A stretch of 64,000 nt of DNA from RBG-16-49-21 sp040768125 (lineage in GTDB: Bacteria > Spirochaetota > UBA4802 > UBA5550). A program made the position numbers and the translations under genes. The notes beneath the pieces were generated by a model. That model was not told the DNA's origin and did not search any database. It was given only the letters and a program-made list of their open reading frames with translations. The stretch spans positions 1,426,001 to 1,490,000 of the forward strand of contig JAXGNG010000001.1 in assembly GCA_040768125.1 (NCBI GenBank), written 5' to 3'. This document shows, piece by piece, positions 1 to 9,186 of this stretch. Numbering within the stretch: the stretch's first letter is position 1; each line of letters opens with the position of its first letter.

Positions 1-732
1 TACGACCGCGCCATAAGGGAGATCGTCGATCTCGACGGCGTCATGGGGGCGATCATCGGCGATGCCCTCCTGGCCGTGTTCGGCGTGCTCGAGGAATCCC
101 CGGAGAACAAGTCGCTCCGCGCGGTCACCGCGGGATACCGGCTCCACGAGATCACGGAGGAGCTCCAGCGCCGCATGACCTCGATAAAGGAGCAAATCGA
201 GCGTGAAAGGGGCGCCCTCACGGAGGAGGAAGAGCGGATATACCGTGCGGTGCTCCTGGAAATCGGCGTGGGCATCGACGGTGGCGAGATATTCTACGGC
301 AACATCGGCTCCTACGTGAGGATGACGAACACCGTCATCGGCGACCCGGTCAATTCCGCGTCAAGGCTCGAGGGCCTCACCAGGATATACCGTGTGCCGG
401 TGATCTGCTCGGAGTACGTGAAGGATGACATCGAGGCGGGGGTGGGGGAATCGGGGTATCGATTCGTGGAGATCGATACCGTTCTCGTGAAGGGCAAGAC
501 GGAGGGACGGAAGATCTTCTGGCCCGTGCGCGAGAACGAGATCGACGACGCCCTGTCGCACGATATCGCGGTCTTCGAGAAGGGACGGTTGCTTTATTAC
601 CGGGGGGAATGGGATCGTGCCGCCGCCGCGTTCCGGAAGTGCGGGCTCCCCCTTGCCGAGGTGTTCAGGGAACGAACGCGCGAGAGGCCACCGGAGGGCT
701 GGGACGGTATATGGGAAATGACAACGAAATAA
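1..732 (+). CDS. Class III adenylate/guanylate cyclase, 3' part (open at window start)
   Basis: The reading frame is open from base 1, so this is the C-terminal 243 codons of a longer gene. The visible part is the second half of a class III nucleotide cyclase domain: a GDALLAVFG segment with the second metal-binding Asp (about residue 21 of the fragment), then GVGIDGGEI and VIGDPVNSASRLEG, which carries the transition-state Asn and Arg of the family. After the domain there is a short helical tail resembling one TPR (FEKGRLLYY...WDRAAAAF), common in bacterial cyclases of this type. It probably makes cAMP or cGMP; the N-terminal sensor part lies outside the window. Its 3' end overlaps the next gene by 22 bases, so the two are probably co-transcribed. 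A cyclic-nucleotide-binding protein sits at 46771-47310. Confidence 0.9.
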   Translation, partial: YDRAIREIVDLDGVMGAIIGDALLAVFGVLEESPENKSLRAVTAGYRLHEITEELQRRMTSIKEQIERERGALTEEEERIYRAVLLEIGVGIDGGEIFYGNIGSYVRMTNTVIGDPVNSASRLEGLTRIYRVPVICSEYVKDDIEAGVGESGYRFVEIDTVLVKGKTEGRKIFWPVRENEIDDALSHDIAVFEKGRLLYYRGEWDRAAAAFRKCGLPLAEVFRERTRERPPEGWDGIWEMTTK

Positions 733-2033
733 CGAAAGGCCATGGCAGGTCGCTCTTCCTTCCAGATGAAATCCATGACCGTGACGGGACCGGTCAGGTG
801 TACGTCCTCGAGGAGGAGTTCGCCAGGTCCAGGAAGAACCGCAACCTCCGGCTCTATGCCTTCCTCGTCGCCTTCACCGCGCTCTTGGCGGGGGGGGTGT
901 TCCTGTTCAGGTTGTGGAGCGAGGGCCGGGAGCGCCTCGTCGAGGTGGACATCTCCGATTTCGAGGACCTTCGTCTCCGCGAGGTGATGAGCTCCGCGCG
1001 AAAGAGGAGGGGGAACATCGACGTGCTCCACATCGAGCTGAGGATGCTCGAGGTCGCCATGCTGGATGAGATGCTGCGGGTGCGCAGGGACTACCAGTCC
1101 CGGGGCAACGCCCTTCTCGACGCGGCGGCGTCCGACGGGGCGGTCGACGCGCAGCTCCGCGGGCTCGATGAGAGGGAACGGCGCGCCGTTGAGAGGATCC
1201 GGTCAGCCTACCGGGCGCGGATACGGGCGAAGAAGGCCGAGATCTGGTCCCTGGAGGAGGCGCGCGAGGAGGAGGAGAAGGAGCTCGAGGTAAAGGGGGC
1301 GGATACGCGCCTCTCGAACGAGGACCGGCTCTACGCCCTCAGGATGAAACAGTTGAGGGAGAAGCAGGAATACGGCGTCGAGGCCCTGAAGCGGTACTAT
1401 GACGCCCAAGCGGAGTTCCTTACCGCACGGTACAATCCCGTCATGGGGGGGAGGGTCAGGAAGGCTATGGAGCTCGGCGCGGGGAAGCCATCGGTTACCG
1501 GTGGGATGGCGCTGAAGGAGTACGACGCCATACTGGATGACCATGGCGTCGCCCCCGGGGATTTCACCGCCCTCCGGAACCGTATCGGCGCCCAGGGGGA
1601 CCTGCTCAGGCGCCTCCAGAGGGTGCCCTACGTCAATTCCGTGCCGGGGGCCCTTGACGCCCTGGACAGGCTCTCCGGGTCGATCGTGGCGGAATATGAA
1701 CGGATATGGACGGCCCTGGCAGCGGCACTGCACAGGGCCGAACGCCTTCGAGAGCGGTATGACTATCCCTTCGAATATGTCCTGGGCGCCAGGAGGGAAC
1801 AGGGCATGATCCTTGACCCGCGCGATCCCGATGACATCCTCGTGTACATGCGGCGGTCACTGGACGTGCAGGACGGGCGGAGGGCCTCGGTTTTCCACGG
1901 GGACCGCCTCGTGGGCACGATACGCCTCTACCGGATCGCGGGAGGTCATTACCGCGGCAGGACCGTCACCCTGGTTGATAAGAAAGAGCCCTTCCGGCCG
2001 ATCAACCGCGTCGTCCTCGAGGCGAAGCTGTGA
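711..2033 (+). CDS. Membrane-anchored coiled-coil protein, unknown function
   Basis: A 440-residue protein I do not recognise. I start it at ATG 711 (GGAGG-like sequence about 12 bases upstream); the open frame reaches further upstream but there it lies inside the cyclase. One transmembrane helix lies at about residues 47-66, preceded by a charged cytoplasmic stretch. After it comes a long highly charged, Glu/Arg-rich region (about 80-260) with heptad-like spacing, so a coiled coil in the periplasm or at the membrane is likely. The C-terminal 120 residues look globular. Overlap with the cyclase gene suggests a shared transcript and perhaps a shared signalling role, but that is inference. Confidence 0.75.
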   Translation: MGNDNEITKGHGRSLFLPDEIHDRDGTGQVYVLEEEFARSRKNRNLRLYAFLVAFTALLAGGVFLFRLWSEGRERLVEVDISDFEDLRLREVMSSARKRRGNIDVLHIELRMLEVAMLDEMLRVRRDYQSRGNALLDAAASDGAVDAQLRGLDERERRAVERIRSAYRARIRAKKAEIWSLEEAREEEEKELEVKGADTRLSNEDRLYALRMKQLREKQEYGVEALKRYYDAQAEFLTARYNPVMGGRVRKAMELGAGKPSVTGGMALKEYDAILDDHGVAPGDFTALRNRIGAQGDLLRRLQRVPYVNSVPGALDALDRLSGSIVAEYERIWTALAAALHRAERLRERYDYPFEYVLGARREQGMILDPRDPDDILVYMRRSLDVQDGRRASVFHGDRLVGTIRLYRIAGGHYRGRTVTLVDKKEPFRPINRVVLEAKL

Positions 2034-2056
2034 ATAACCGGGACGAAGGGGAGACC

Positions 2057-2845
2057 ATGAGAATCGCGACCTTCAATGTCAACTCGCTGCGCGCCCGGAT
2101 GGACATCCTCAGGAGGTGGCTTGACGGCGCGGCCATCGACGTGCTCTGCCTTCAGGAGACGAAGGTCACGGACGGGGACTTCCCCGTTGACGAGGTCAGG
2201 TCCCTCGGCTACGATGTCGCCTACCGGGGGGAAAAATCATACAACGGCGTGGCGATCCTGAGCCGACACCCCATGGAATCGGTTTCATCGGGCTTTGACG
2301 GCAAGGGCGGGGACGAGGGGACCAGGCTCATTGCCGCGCGCGTGAAGGGAATCGATATCGTGAACACCTACGTGCCCCAGGGCACCTCCCCCGATTCCGA
2401 GAAGTTCGCCTACAAGCTTGGATGGTTCCGCAGGCTCCTGGAGTATTTTACCGCGCGCCATTCCCCCGGGGGATCGCTCCTCTGGACCGGTGACTTTAAC
2501 GTGGCCCCGGAACCGATCGACGTGCACGACCCGAAGCGGCTCCTGGGCCACGTGGGCTACCATCCCGATGAGCATCGCGCCCTGGAGGAGGTCCGCTCCT
2601 TCGGGTTCGTCGATATATTCAGGAAGCACCGCCCGGAGCCGGGGCATTACTCCTTCTGGGACTACCGCGCCAGGGATGCCGTGGCCCGGGGCCTCGGATG
2701 GAGGGTGGACCATATCTGGGGGACCCCGGCCATGGCCGACCTGAGCAGGGACGCGTTCATAGACAGGGAGCCCCGCCTCTGGGAGCGGCCGTCGGACCAC
2801 GCCCCGGTGGTTGCCGTATTCTCCCCGCCGGGAACGAAGAGGTGA
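2057..2845 (+). CDS. xth: Exodeoxyribonuclease III
   Basis: 262 residues, normal for the family. Exonuclease III is the Mg-dependent AP endonuclease and 3'-5' exonuclease of base excision repair. The endonuclease/exonuclease/phosphatase fold is clear: N-terminal MRIATFNVNSLRAR with Asn7, LQETK with metal ligand Glu34, GDFNVAPEPIDVHDP with the catalytic Asp and Asn, and a C-terminal SDHAPV with the catalytic His. Start at ATG 2057 behind AAGGGGAGA; an upstream in-frame GTG at 2030 overlaps the previous stop and lacks a good ribosome site. The next gene begins within a few bases of this stop, so it is part of the forward operon. Confidence 0.95.
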   Translation: MRIATFNVNSLRARMDILRRWLDGAAIDVLCLQETKVTDGDFPVDEVRSLGYDVAYRGEKSYNGVAILSRHPMESVSSGFDGKGGDEGTRLIAARVKGIDIVNTYVPQGTSPDSEKFAYKLGWFRRLLEYFTARHSPGGSLLWTGDFNVAPEPIDVHDPKRLLGHVGYHPDEHRALEEVRSFGFVDIFRKHRPEPGHYSFWDYRARDAVARGLGWRVDHIWGTPAMADLSRDAFIDREPRLWERPSDHAPVVAVFSPPGTKR

Positions 2846-2850
2846 GGGCC

Positions 2851-5340
2851 GTGCATCGGGGCCCCGCCATTGCCGCGTGTTTCGTTTCCGGCGCGGCCAT
2901 TCTTTTCTGCGCGTTCATGGCCTTCGCGGCGACGGAGAAACGGCAGGTCAGGCTTGCCCACCCGATGGACGGGATTTCACTGGGGAGATCCCTGGAATAC
3001 CTTGAGGACCGGGACGGGAAATGGGGCATCGGGGACGTCTCCCGCGGAACGCCTTCCCGGGCCTTTATCCCGTCGCGGGACGATACGCCCACTTTCGGAT
3101 TCACCCGTTCCGCGTACTGGGCCCGTTTCAGGTTCGTGAACGTCGGGGAAAATCCAATCCCCTGGTACCTGGAGATCGCTTATCCCCACATCGACAGTAT
3201 CGAGGTCTACCTCCTTGACGACGCGGGGCGGCTGGTCGAAACAAGGAAGGGCGGCGATCTCCTTCCCTTCGAGAAGAGGGAGATCGGCGACGAGAACTTC
3301 ATCTTTCCCTTCACCACCCCCGGCGGCGCGCGGCAGGCCTGCTACGTCCGCATCCGCACCAGCGGGCCCGTCAACATGTTTTTAAAGATATGGTCGCCCG
3401 GATCATTCAGGGATCACGCCTCCCGGTTACACATCGTTTTCGCGGTTTATTACGGCGGCATGCTCATCATGCTCTGCTATAATCTCTTCATTTTCTTTTC
3501 CCTCAGGGACAGAAGCTACCTCTACTACGTGCTCTACTGCCTCGCCTTCATCTTTTTCGAGATTACCCTGAACGGAATCGGGTTCCGGTATTTCTGGCCC
3601 GCGTGGCCCTGGTGGTCGAACCACAGCGTCCCCTTCCTGGTTTTCATCGCCGTGGTTTTCGCCGTTCAATTCGAGAGGCATTTCCTTGATTCGCCCCGCT
3701 CGATACCCGATATGGACCGGCTCCTCAGGCTCACCGCCGTCGCCGCGGCGGTCCTGGCGTCAGTGGCCCTTTTCCTGCCCTATCGGCTCATGATCTACCT
3801 CTGTATCATTATCGTGCTCTGGACCGCAATTGTCGTCTACGTCGCGGCGGTGCGCGCGCTCCTCAGGGGCAACCGCGCGGCGCGCCTCTACATCATCACC
3901 TGGGCCGCCTTCTGGATATGCTGCATGATCTACGTGCTCAAGCTATTCGGCGTGCTCCCCGACACGGCGGTGACCCGATGGATGCTGCAGGCTTCCTCCC
4001 TCGGGCAGGTGCTGCTCCTTTCCCTCGCCCTGGCAGACAGGATCAATATCATGACCGAGCGCCTCGAGGCCCTGAACCTGAAACTCGAGGAAAAGGTCTT
4101 CGACCGGACCAGGGAGCTCGACGCCGCCCTCAGCATCATGGAGAAGAAGGACGAGGAAATCATGATCGAGTTCGAGATGGCGGGGAACATCCAGCAGGGG
4201 ATCCTCCCGCCGACGCCGTTCTACCACGAGGGGATCAAGGTCGTGTCGTATTACCGCGCCATGGGAAAGATCGGGGGCGATTTCTACGACATCTTCCGGA
4301 TGAAGGGCGGCTATATCGGCATACTGATCGCCGACGCGTCGGGGCACGGGATGCCGGCGGCCTTCATCACCGCCCTCGCGAAGATCAGCTTCTCCGAGGC
4401 GGTCCAGATGTCGCTGTTCCCCGCGGACATCTTCAGGCACGTGAATGACGAGCTGACCCGTGCGATCAAGACCGATGATTTCGTCACGGCGTTCCTCGTC
4501 GTCATCAGCCCCACCTACGACGTGATTTACGGGAACGCCTCCCATCAGCGGGCCATGGTGCTTCGAACCGAGACGGGGGCCGTCGAAACATGGGACACGG
4601 ACGGGCTTTTCATGGGATTCAGCAGGGATTTCGACGGGAGGTACGAAGACGGCCTCGACCGCCTGGATTACCGTGACCGGGTTCTCCTCTATACCGACGG
4701 GATCACCAGCGCAATAAACAGGGCGGGCCTGCAGTTCGGCGAGGAGAGGCTCCAGCGGCTCCTCGCGGAAACCTCCGACCTGGCCATCGGGGAGGCCATT
4801 GAATCGATTGCCCGTGGCCTGGACGAATTCACCGGGGGGGCGCCCAGGGATGACGACAGGACGATGGTGCTCGTTGAGATCGATCCCGCATACCGCGACC
4901 TCGTTGAGTATCGTGACCGGGGATTCTCCCTGCTGTGGCGCCGCCAGTACCGTGAGGCGATTGATCTGCTGTCGCAGGCCCTCGCCATCAATCCGAACGA
5001 CGAGAAGAGCCGCCTCTACATCGGCGAGTGCCACCTCAAGAGCGGCGAATACGCGCCTGCGGCCGAGCATTTCGCGCGTTATCTCGAGAACAACGAGTTC
5101 GACGCGAACGTCTGGTATAACCTGGCGCGGGCGCAGTTCGGCCTGGGGGAGTACGAGTCCGCCCTGAAGAACGCGATGAAGGCCTCGGCACTCAAGGGGA
5201 ATTTCGTTCGCGCCCTCGTTGTTGCCGCCTTTTCCCTCAAGCGGCTGGGTGACGCCCGGGGGGCCCGCAGGATGTGGGAGAAGGTGCGGTCGATGGACCC
5301 GGAGAACAGGACCGCGGCCCGGGAACTCGGGGAGGAGTAG
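2851..5340 (+). CDS. 7TMR-DISM sensor, SpoIIE-type PP2C phosphatase with C-terminal TPRs
   Basis: 829 residues. Signal peptide at the N terminus, then an extracytoplasmic 7TMR-DISMED2-like jelly-roll domain (about 40-180; SAYWARFRF is typical), seven membrane helices (about 190-400), a short coiled coil (about 405-440), a SpoIIE/PP2C phosphatase domain and three or so TPRs (about 690-829). Metal-binding Asp residues are present in GGDFYD (Asp477), ADASGHG (Asp495), LLYTDGI and DDRTM. Such enzymes dephosphorylate anti-sigma-factor antagonists in partner-switching systems in response to an external signal. Start chosen at GTG 2851 with GAGGTGAG just upstream; GTG 2842, overlapping the xth stop, is the alternative. 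A matching RsbW-like kinase domain lies at 54253-55170. Confidence 0.9.
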   Translation: MHRGPAIAACFVSGAAILFCAFMAFAATEKRQVRLAHPMDGISLGRSLEYLEDRDGKWGIGDVSRGTPSRAFIPSRDDTPTFGFTRSAYWARFRFVNVGENPIPWYLEIAYPHIDSIEVYLLDDAGRLVETRKGGDLLPFEKREIGDENFIFPFTTPGGARQACYVRIRTSGPVNMFLKIWSPGSFRDHASRLHIVFAVYYGGMLIMLCYNLFIFFSLRDRSYLYYVLYCLAFIFFEITLNGIGFRYFWPAWPWWSNHSVPFLVFIAVVFAVQFERHFLDSPRSIPDMDRLLRLTAVAAAVLASVALFLPYRLMIYLCIIIVLWTAIVVYVAAVRALLRGNRAARLYIITWAAFWICCMIYVLKLFGVLPDTAVTRWMLQASSLGQVLLLSLALADRINIMTERLEALNLKLEEKVFDRTRELDAALSIMEKKDEEIMIEFEMAGNIQQGILPPTPFYHEGIKVVSYYRAMGKIGGDFYDIFRMKGGYIGILIADASGHGMPAAFITALAKISFSEAVQMSLFPADIFRHVNDELTRAIKTDDFVTAFLVVISPTYDVIYGNASHQRAMVLRTETGAVETWDTDGLFMGFSRDFDGRYEDGLDRLDYRDRVLLYTDGITSAINRAGLQFGEERLQRLLAETSDLAIGEAIESIARGLDEFTGGAPRDDDRTMVLVEIDPAYRDLVEYRDRGFSLLWRRQYREAIDLLSQALAINPNDEKSRLYIGECHLKSGEYAPAAEHFARYLENNEFDANVWYNLARAQFGLGEYESALKNAMKASALKGNFVRALVVAAFSLKRLGDARGARRMWEKVRSMDPENRTAARELGEE

Positions 5341-5341
5341 C

Positions 5342-5962
5342 ATGCCCGGATCACCGTTACGCATTTTCATGGCGCTCCTTCTGTTACTGAGCCTTCCCCT
5401 CCATGCCGAATCCGACTCGCCCGCGCCGCCGAAGGCCCCGGAGGAGCCCTCGGTACGGCCCGTCGCCGAGGGGGACCGGGCGAGGGGGGAGGTCCCCGTC
5501 CTGCTCGTGACGGCCCGGGGCGGCAGGATGAGGGGCCGCCTTACGGTCGAAGCGCCTGATCTCGATGTGCCTGTTCTTCACGGTCACGTGATACAAACCG
5601 TGAGCGTCGCCGTTGTCGATATCGCTTCAATAGAGTTTCTCCGATGGCGGGGGAGGCAGCTCAGGAAAAACGAATATTCTTTCCGCCCCGTGGTGATCCG
5701 CATCATCCTCCGTGACGGCAGGGAGGTCGAGTCTGCGGGGCATGTTGCCGCCCTTGAGCGGTTTGCCTTCAGGGAGGACGATGGCGTGCGCGCGGTGTTC
5801 TCCCGTTTCCGCGACTACCGGAAAAGTGGACGGTGGGTGCATTCCGGTGCGACCGCCATGGACTACCCGGATACGCACCCCCACGGCGACGCCCTTGTCA
5901 GGATCGTCTTCGAGACGCCCGCGCCATCCAGTCCCCTGGAGATGCTGTTTAAGCAGAAATGA
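5342..5962 (+). CDS. Exported protein, unknown function
   Basis: 206 residues beginning at ATG 5342, one base after the previous stop, with GGGGAGGAG upstream. A clear signal peptide (about residues 1-22, hydrophobic LLLLLSLPL then ALA-like cleavage region) is followed by a Pro/Glu-rich linker and a soluble domain with alternating beta-strand pattern. I do not recognise the family. The tight spacing indicates translation with the upstream phosphatase; a periplasmic partner of its sensor domain is possible but unproved. Confidence 0.75.
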   Translation: MPGSPLRIFMALLLLLSLPLHAESDSPAPPKAPEEPSVRPVAEGDRARGEVPVLLVTARGGRMRGRLTVEAPDLDVPVLHGHVIQTVSVAVVDIASIEFLRWRGRQLRKNEYSFRPVVIRIILRDGREVESAGHVAALERFAFREDDGVRAVFSRFRDYRKSGRWVHSGATAMDYPDTHPHGDALVRIVFETPAPSSPLEMLFKQK

Positions 5963-6067
5963 ACCCCGGCGATGGTCTCCCTGGGGGGAGCGCGCCTCGG
6001 AAAAAATTTCTTTACACGCCCCGTCTCCCGGGCTATCAACGCCGGAAATCCTGTGAGGGTGGTGCAT

Positions 6068-6877
6068 GTGGAACACCTGTCTTTTCGTGAGCGTTACGGA
6101 CCATGGGCCCTGGTGACCGGGGCCGCTTCGGGGATCGGGGCGGAATTCGCCGCCCAGTGCGCCGCCCGGGGCCTTGACCTCCTGATGTTGGATGTCCAGT
6201 CCAGGATGCTGCGCCGCCGCGCCGGGATGATCCGGGAGCGGTACGGCGTCGATGCGGTCCCGGTGACGGCTGACCTGGCCGCGCCGGATTTCATGAAGCG
6301 GATCAGGCGCGCCGTCGGGAAGCGCCGCGTGGGCCTCCTGGTGAACAACGCGGGGTACGGCACCACGGGGGAGTTCATGAAGACCGATATCGGGGAGATG
6401 GTGCGCACCATCGACGTAAACTGCCGGGCGCCCATGGTGCTGGCACGGGAACTGGGTCCGTCGATGGTGGAGAAGGGAAGGGGAGGTATCATCTTTCTCT
6501 CATCATCATCGGCGCTACAGGGCACTCCCGTCATCGCGAACTACGCCGCCACGAAGGCGTTCAACCTGCTGCTGGGAGAGGCGCTCTGGGAGGAACTCCG
6601 TGGTCGCGGCGTTGACGTCCTCGCCCTCTGTCCCGGAGCCACTGACACGCCGGCCATCACCAAGTCTGGTGCGCGCATCGATAACGTGCCCGGGATGCCC
6701 TTCATGGATCCCGCCGCGGTCGTCGCCGAGGCCCTGGACGCCCTGGGCAGTGGGCCGAGCATCGTCGCCGGCCGGACCAACAGGCTCATCGCCTTTGTCA
6801 TGGGGCGGCTTCTCCCGCGACGGCGCTCCATACTCCTCATCGGGAAAAACACCCGGCTTCTCTATCCCGACGAATGA
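6068..6877 (+). CDS. Short-chain dehydrogenase/reductase
   Basis: 269 residues, classical SDR length. NAD(P)-binding glycine motif TGAASGIG at residues 17-24, NNAGYG in the middle, catalytic serine in LSSSSALQG and the YxxxK pair at Tyr159/Lys163 (NYAATKAF). These act on a carbonyl or alcohol with NAD(P)H; the substrate cannot be told. I chose GTG 6068 with GAGGGTGG five bases upstream because it places the dinucleotide motif at the usual distance; ATG 5972 would add 32 residues of non-SDR sequence. Family resemblance is to the DltE/YohF-like SDRs that often use acyl or ketone substrates. Confidence 0.9.
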   Translation: MEHLSFRERYGPWALVTGAASGIGAEFAAQCAARGLDLLMLDVQSRMLRRRAGMIRERYGVDAVPVTADLAAPDFMKRIRRAVGKRRVGLLVNNAGYGTTGEFMKTDIGEMVRTIDVNCRAPMVLARELGPSMVEKGRGGIIFLSSSSALQGTPVIANYAATKAFNLLLGEALWEELRGRGVDVLALCPGATDTPAITKSGARIDNVPGMPFMDPAAVVAEALDALGSGPSIVAGRTNRLIAFVMGRLLPRRRSILLIGKNTRLLYPDE

Positions 6878-6986
6878 TCCTCCCGCCCGGCGGGAAAAAT
6901 GTCATTGCAATTATTCCGTCGATGGGTATCATGCTCACCTGTAAACCGTAACCACGAAAAGAAACCAGTCGCGTATCGGGAGTACG

Positions 6987-8123
6987 ATGATTTTCGTCGA
7001 TCTTTCAACGTTTTTTCTCGCCCTGAAAACCGTCCTGTCGGCGAGGTGGCGATCGCCCCGTCGCGTCCTCTGGACGGCGATTTCGCTCCTGGCGGTCACG
7101 ACGGTCTATTCGATCAATGTCATCGGACGTCTCCTGGACGAGCTTTTCTTTCCCGCGTACCGGAGCGTCGAGATTACCTCGCCGCTGATCATAACCGCGA
7201 ACCCGAGGAGCGGCACCACACTCCTTCACCGCATGCTCAGCCGGGACGAGCCCACCTTCATATGCCTTAAACTCTTCCAGACCCTTTTTCCTTCCGTCAC
7301 CATCCTTAAACTCTTTGACCTTGCCGGTGCGGTCAACCGGCTTCTCGGCAGGCCCTTCGCCCCCATCATGCGACGCCTTGACCGCGTCTTTTTCGGCGGA
7401 TGGGAAGGGGTGCACGGCATGGGCCTCGGGCGCACCGAGGAGGATGAGGGGCTGTTCCTCTTCAATTTCGCCACTCCCGCGCTCTACATGCTCTTCCCCT
7501 TCTTCAGAGAGGTGCCCTCCCTCCGGTTCGGGGACCGTCTTCCCGAATGGAAGAGAAACGCCATCGCCCGCTGCTACCTCGGGAGCCTGAAACGCATTCT
7601 CTACCACGGGAAGGCGGGTTCGCGGACCCTGCTCATCAAGAGCGTCCTTTTCCACAGCCGGATGGAGTTGATGCTCAGGCTTTTTCCCGACGCGAGGGTG
7701 GTCTACCTCATGAGGGACCCTGGGGATGCCCTGCCCTCGACCCTTAACATGTTCACCGCATTCTGGCGGGTCCATTCCCCGGATATCCCGAATGATTCCG
7801 AAGTGACCCGCGAATGGGCCCGCCTCTGCGTCGAGTTTTACCGCTCCTTTCACCGGAAACGCGGCCTCATCGACCCCTCCCGTCTCATCACCCTGCGGTA
7901 CACGGACCTGGTGGCCGATCCCGTCGGCGCGGTGCAGAGGGTGTACGATGCCTTCGGTATGCACCTCGGTGAATCCTACGGGGAGCGTCTGGACGAAGAG
8001 GCCATGCTCAATCACGAGTACCGGAGCCGGCACGAGTATTCCCTGGAAGAATACGGGATAACCCCGGAATGGATCGCCGGGGAGCTGCGAGAGCTATATG
8101 ACGAGTACGGCCTGCCCCGGTAG
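6987..8123 (+). CDS. Sulfotransferase family protein
   Basis: 378 residues. Transfers sulfate from PAPS to an acceptor in this family. The 5'-phosphosulfate loop is NPRSGTTLLHRML (from residue 72) and the 3'-phosphate site is VVYLMRDPGDALPS; both are characteristic of the Sulfotransfer_3 group. A hydrophobic N-terminal stretch (about 5-45) suggests membrane association. Start ATG 6987 follows GGGAG. About 110 non-coding bases separate it from the SDR. The acceptor is unknown; a surface glycan or lipid is plausible in view of the SDR and exported proteins around it. Confidence 0.85.
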   Translation: MIFVDLSTFFLALKTVLSARWRSPRRVLWTAISLLAVTTVYSINVIGRLLDELFFPAYRSVEITSPLIITANPRSGTTLLHRMLSRDEPTFICLKLFQTLFPSVTILKLFDLAGAVNRLLGRPFAPIMRRLDRVFFGGWEGVHGMGLGRTEEDEGLFLFNFATPALYMLFPFFREVPSLRFGDRLPEWKRNAIARCYLGSLKRILYHGKAGSRTLLIKSVLFHSRMELMLRLFPDARVVYLMRDPGDALPSTLNMFTAFWRVHSPDIPNDSEVTREWARLCVEFYRSFHRKRGLIDPSRLITLRYTDLVADPVGAVQRVYDAFGMHLGESYGERLDEEAMLNHEYRSRHEYSLEEYGITPEWIAGELRELYDEYGLPR

Positions 8124-8144
8124 GCCGGGTCAAGGAGTGGAGCC

Positions 8145-8444
8145 ATGGAGCATAAGGACAAAGACGTGAAAATCGAGGTGAAGGTCGATGAGAGCGTGGC
8201 CACGGGCATCTATGTGAACTATTCCAACATCAGCCATTCCCCCGAGGAGTTCGTGCTTGACTTCATATTCGTGCATCCCGCGCCGCCCCCCGGTTTCGGC
8301 AAGCTGATGACCCGCGTCATCCTTTCCCCGTCGCACGCGAAACGGCTGCTTCTCGGCCTGGGGCAGAACATCAGTGAATTCGAGGGACGTTTCGGCGAGA
8401 TCGATATTCACGCCCCGGGTGCCGACGGCGGGAGGCTCCAGTAG
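8145..8444 (+). CDS. DUF3467 domain protein
   Basis: 99 residues. The whole protein matches the DUF3467 pattern: a short beta-rich N terminus, GIYVNYSNISHSPEEFVLDF, then a VILSPSHAKRLL segment and a C-terminal amphipathic ENI/FEGRFG helix. The family is small, cytoplasmic, widespread in bacteria and has no assigned function that I know of. Start ATG 8145 is preceded by AAGGAGTGGAGCC. The following exported-protein gene begins five bases after its stop codon. Confidence 0.85.
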   Translation: MEHKDKDVKIEVKVDESVATGIYVNYSNISHSPEEFVLDFIFVHPAPPPGFGKLMTRVILSPSHAKRLLLGLGQNISEFEGRFGEIDIHAPGADGGRLQ

Positions 8445-8448
8445 GGCC

Positions 8449-8952
8449 GTGTCGCCGGCACGTCGCCGCATCGCCGCGGTAATCGCGGCAGCCCTCCTGA
8501 CCGCCGGAGCGGTGTTACGCGCCGGGGAGCCCTCCGATGCGGAAAAAAATTTTTTTCTCCTCAGGAAGCACTACCTCGCCTGGCGAGACGCCCTTTTCGG
8601 GAGCAGGCGCTACCATGAGCGAAAGCTCTTCGGTTTCCTCCGCTCACTCCTGGGAAAAGAGATCACCACGGGGAGGGATTACGTCCTCGCGTCGCCGGAG
8701 GGTATCTTTGACCACCGGGTGCTGTCACGATTCGAGAACAGCCGGTGGCTCTACATCCACGGCGAGCTTGACGAGGATTCGGCCAGGATGATCGCCGACT
8801 CTGATTTCGCGGCGATGAAGGGGTGGTGGCAGTCCGGCGTCACCGTGGCCGTGACGGGAAAAGTGAAAAATTTCAAGATCGATCGTGACGCCAGGGGGGA
8901 CATCGTCCGCCTCTATCTTGAAAAAGTGAGGATTCTCGATGATGCCAGGTGA
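8449..8952 (+). CDS. Exported protein, unknown function
   Basis: 167 residues from GTG 8449, with GGAGGCTCCAGTAGGG upstream. Arg-rich start and hydrophobic AAVIAAALLTAGAVL form a signal peptide (about 1-28). The mature part begins with a helical segment rich in Arg/Phe/Leu and ends with beta strands (VTVAVTGKVKNFKI). No family recognised. It is the last gene of the forward block before a 234-base gap. Confidence 0.65.
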   Translation: MSPARRRIAAVIAAALLTAGAVLRAGEPSDAEKNFFLLRKHYLAWRDALFGSRRYHERKLFGFLRSLLGKEITTGRDYVLASPEGIFDHRVLSRFENSRWLYIHGELDEDSARMIADSDFAAMKGWWQSGVTVAVTGKVKNFKIDRDARGDIVRLYLEKVRILDDAR

Positions 8953-9186
8953 GTGCTGAAGAGAGATTCAACATTTTTTTGAGCCCGCCCGGGCGATGAT
9001 CGGAAAAAAATTGCTCCACCGCACAATAATTTTTATCCCGCCTCCGGATAATCATTGACATAATGTCCAATACCCTGAAAGTATAGTATTCATGGCGGGA
9101 TACATCCCGCCATTCACGTATCATCCGGGAGACGCGCGGCGCGAACGGAAGGACCGTAACACCCTAACGGAAGGCAAGAGGTAGTA

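Noticed and set aside
8975..9010. T-run and GC-rich palindrome after 8952 as terminator
   Set aside because: The T run precedes the palindrome on the coding strand, so the order is wrong.
9055..9087. TTGACA ... TATAGT promoter upstream of the VOC gene
   Set aside because: Spacer is 21 bases, too long for a sigma-70 promoter.
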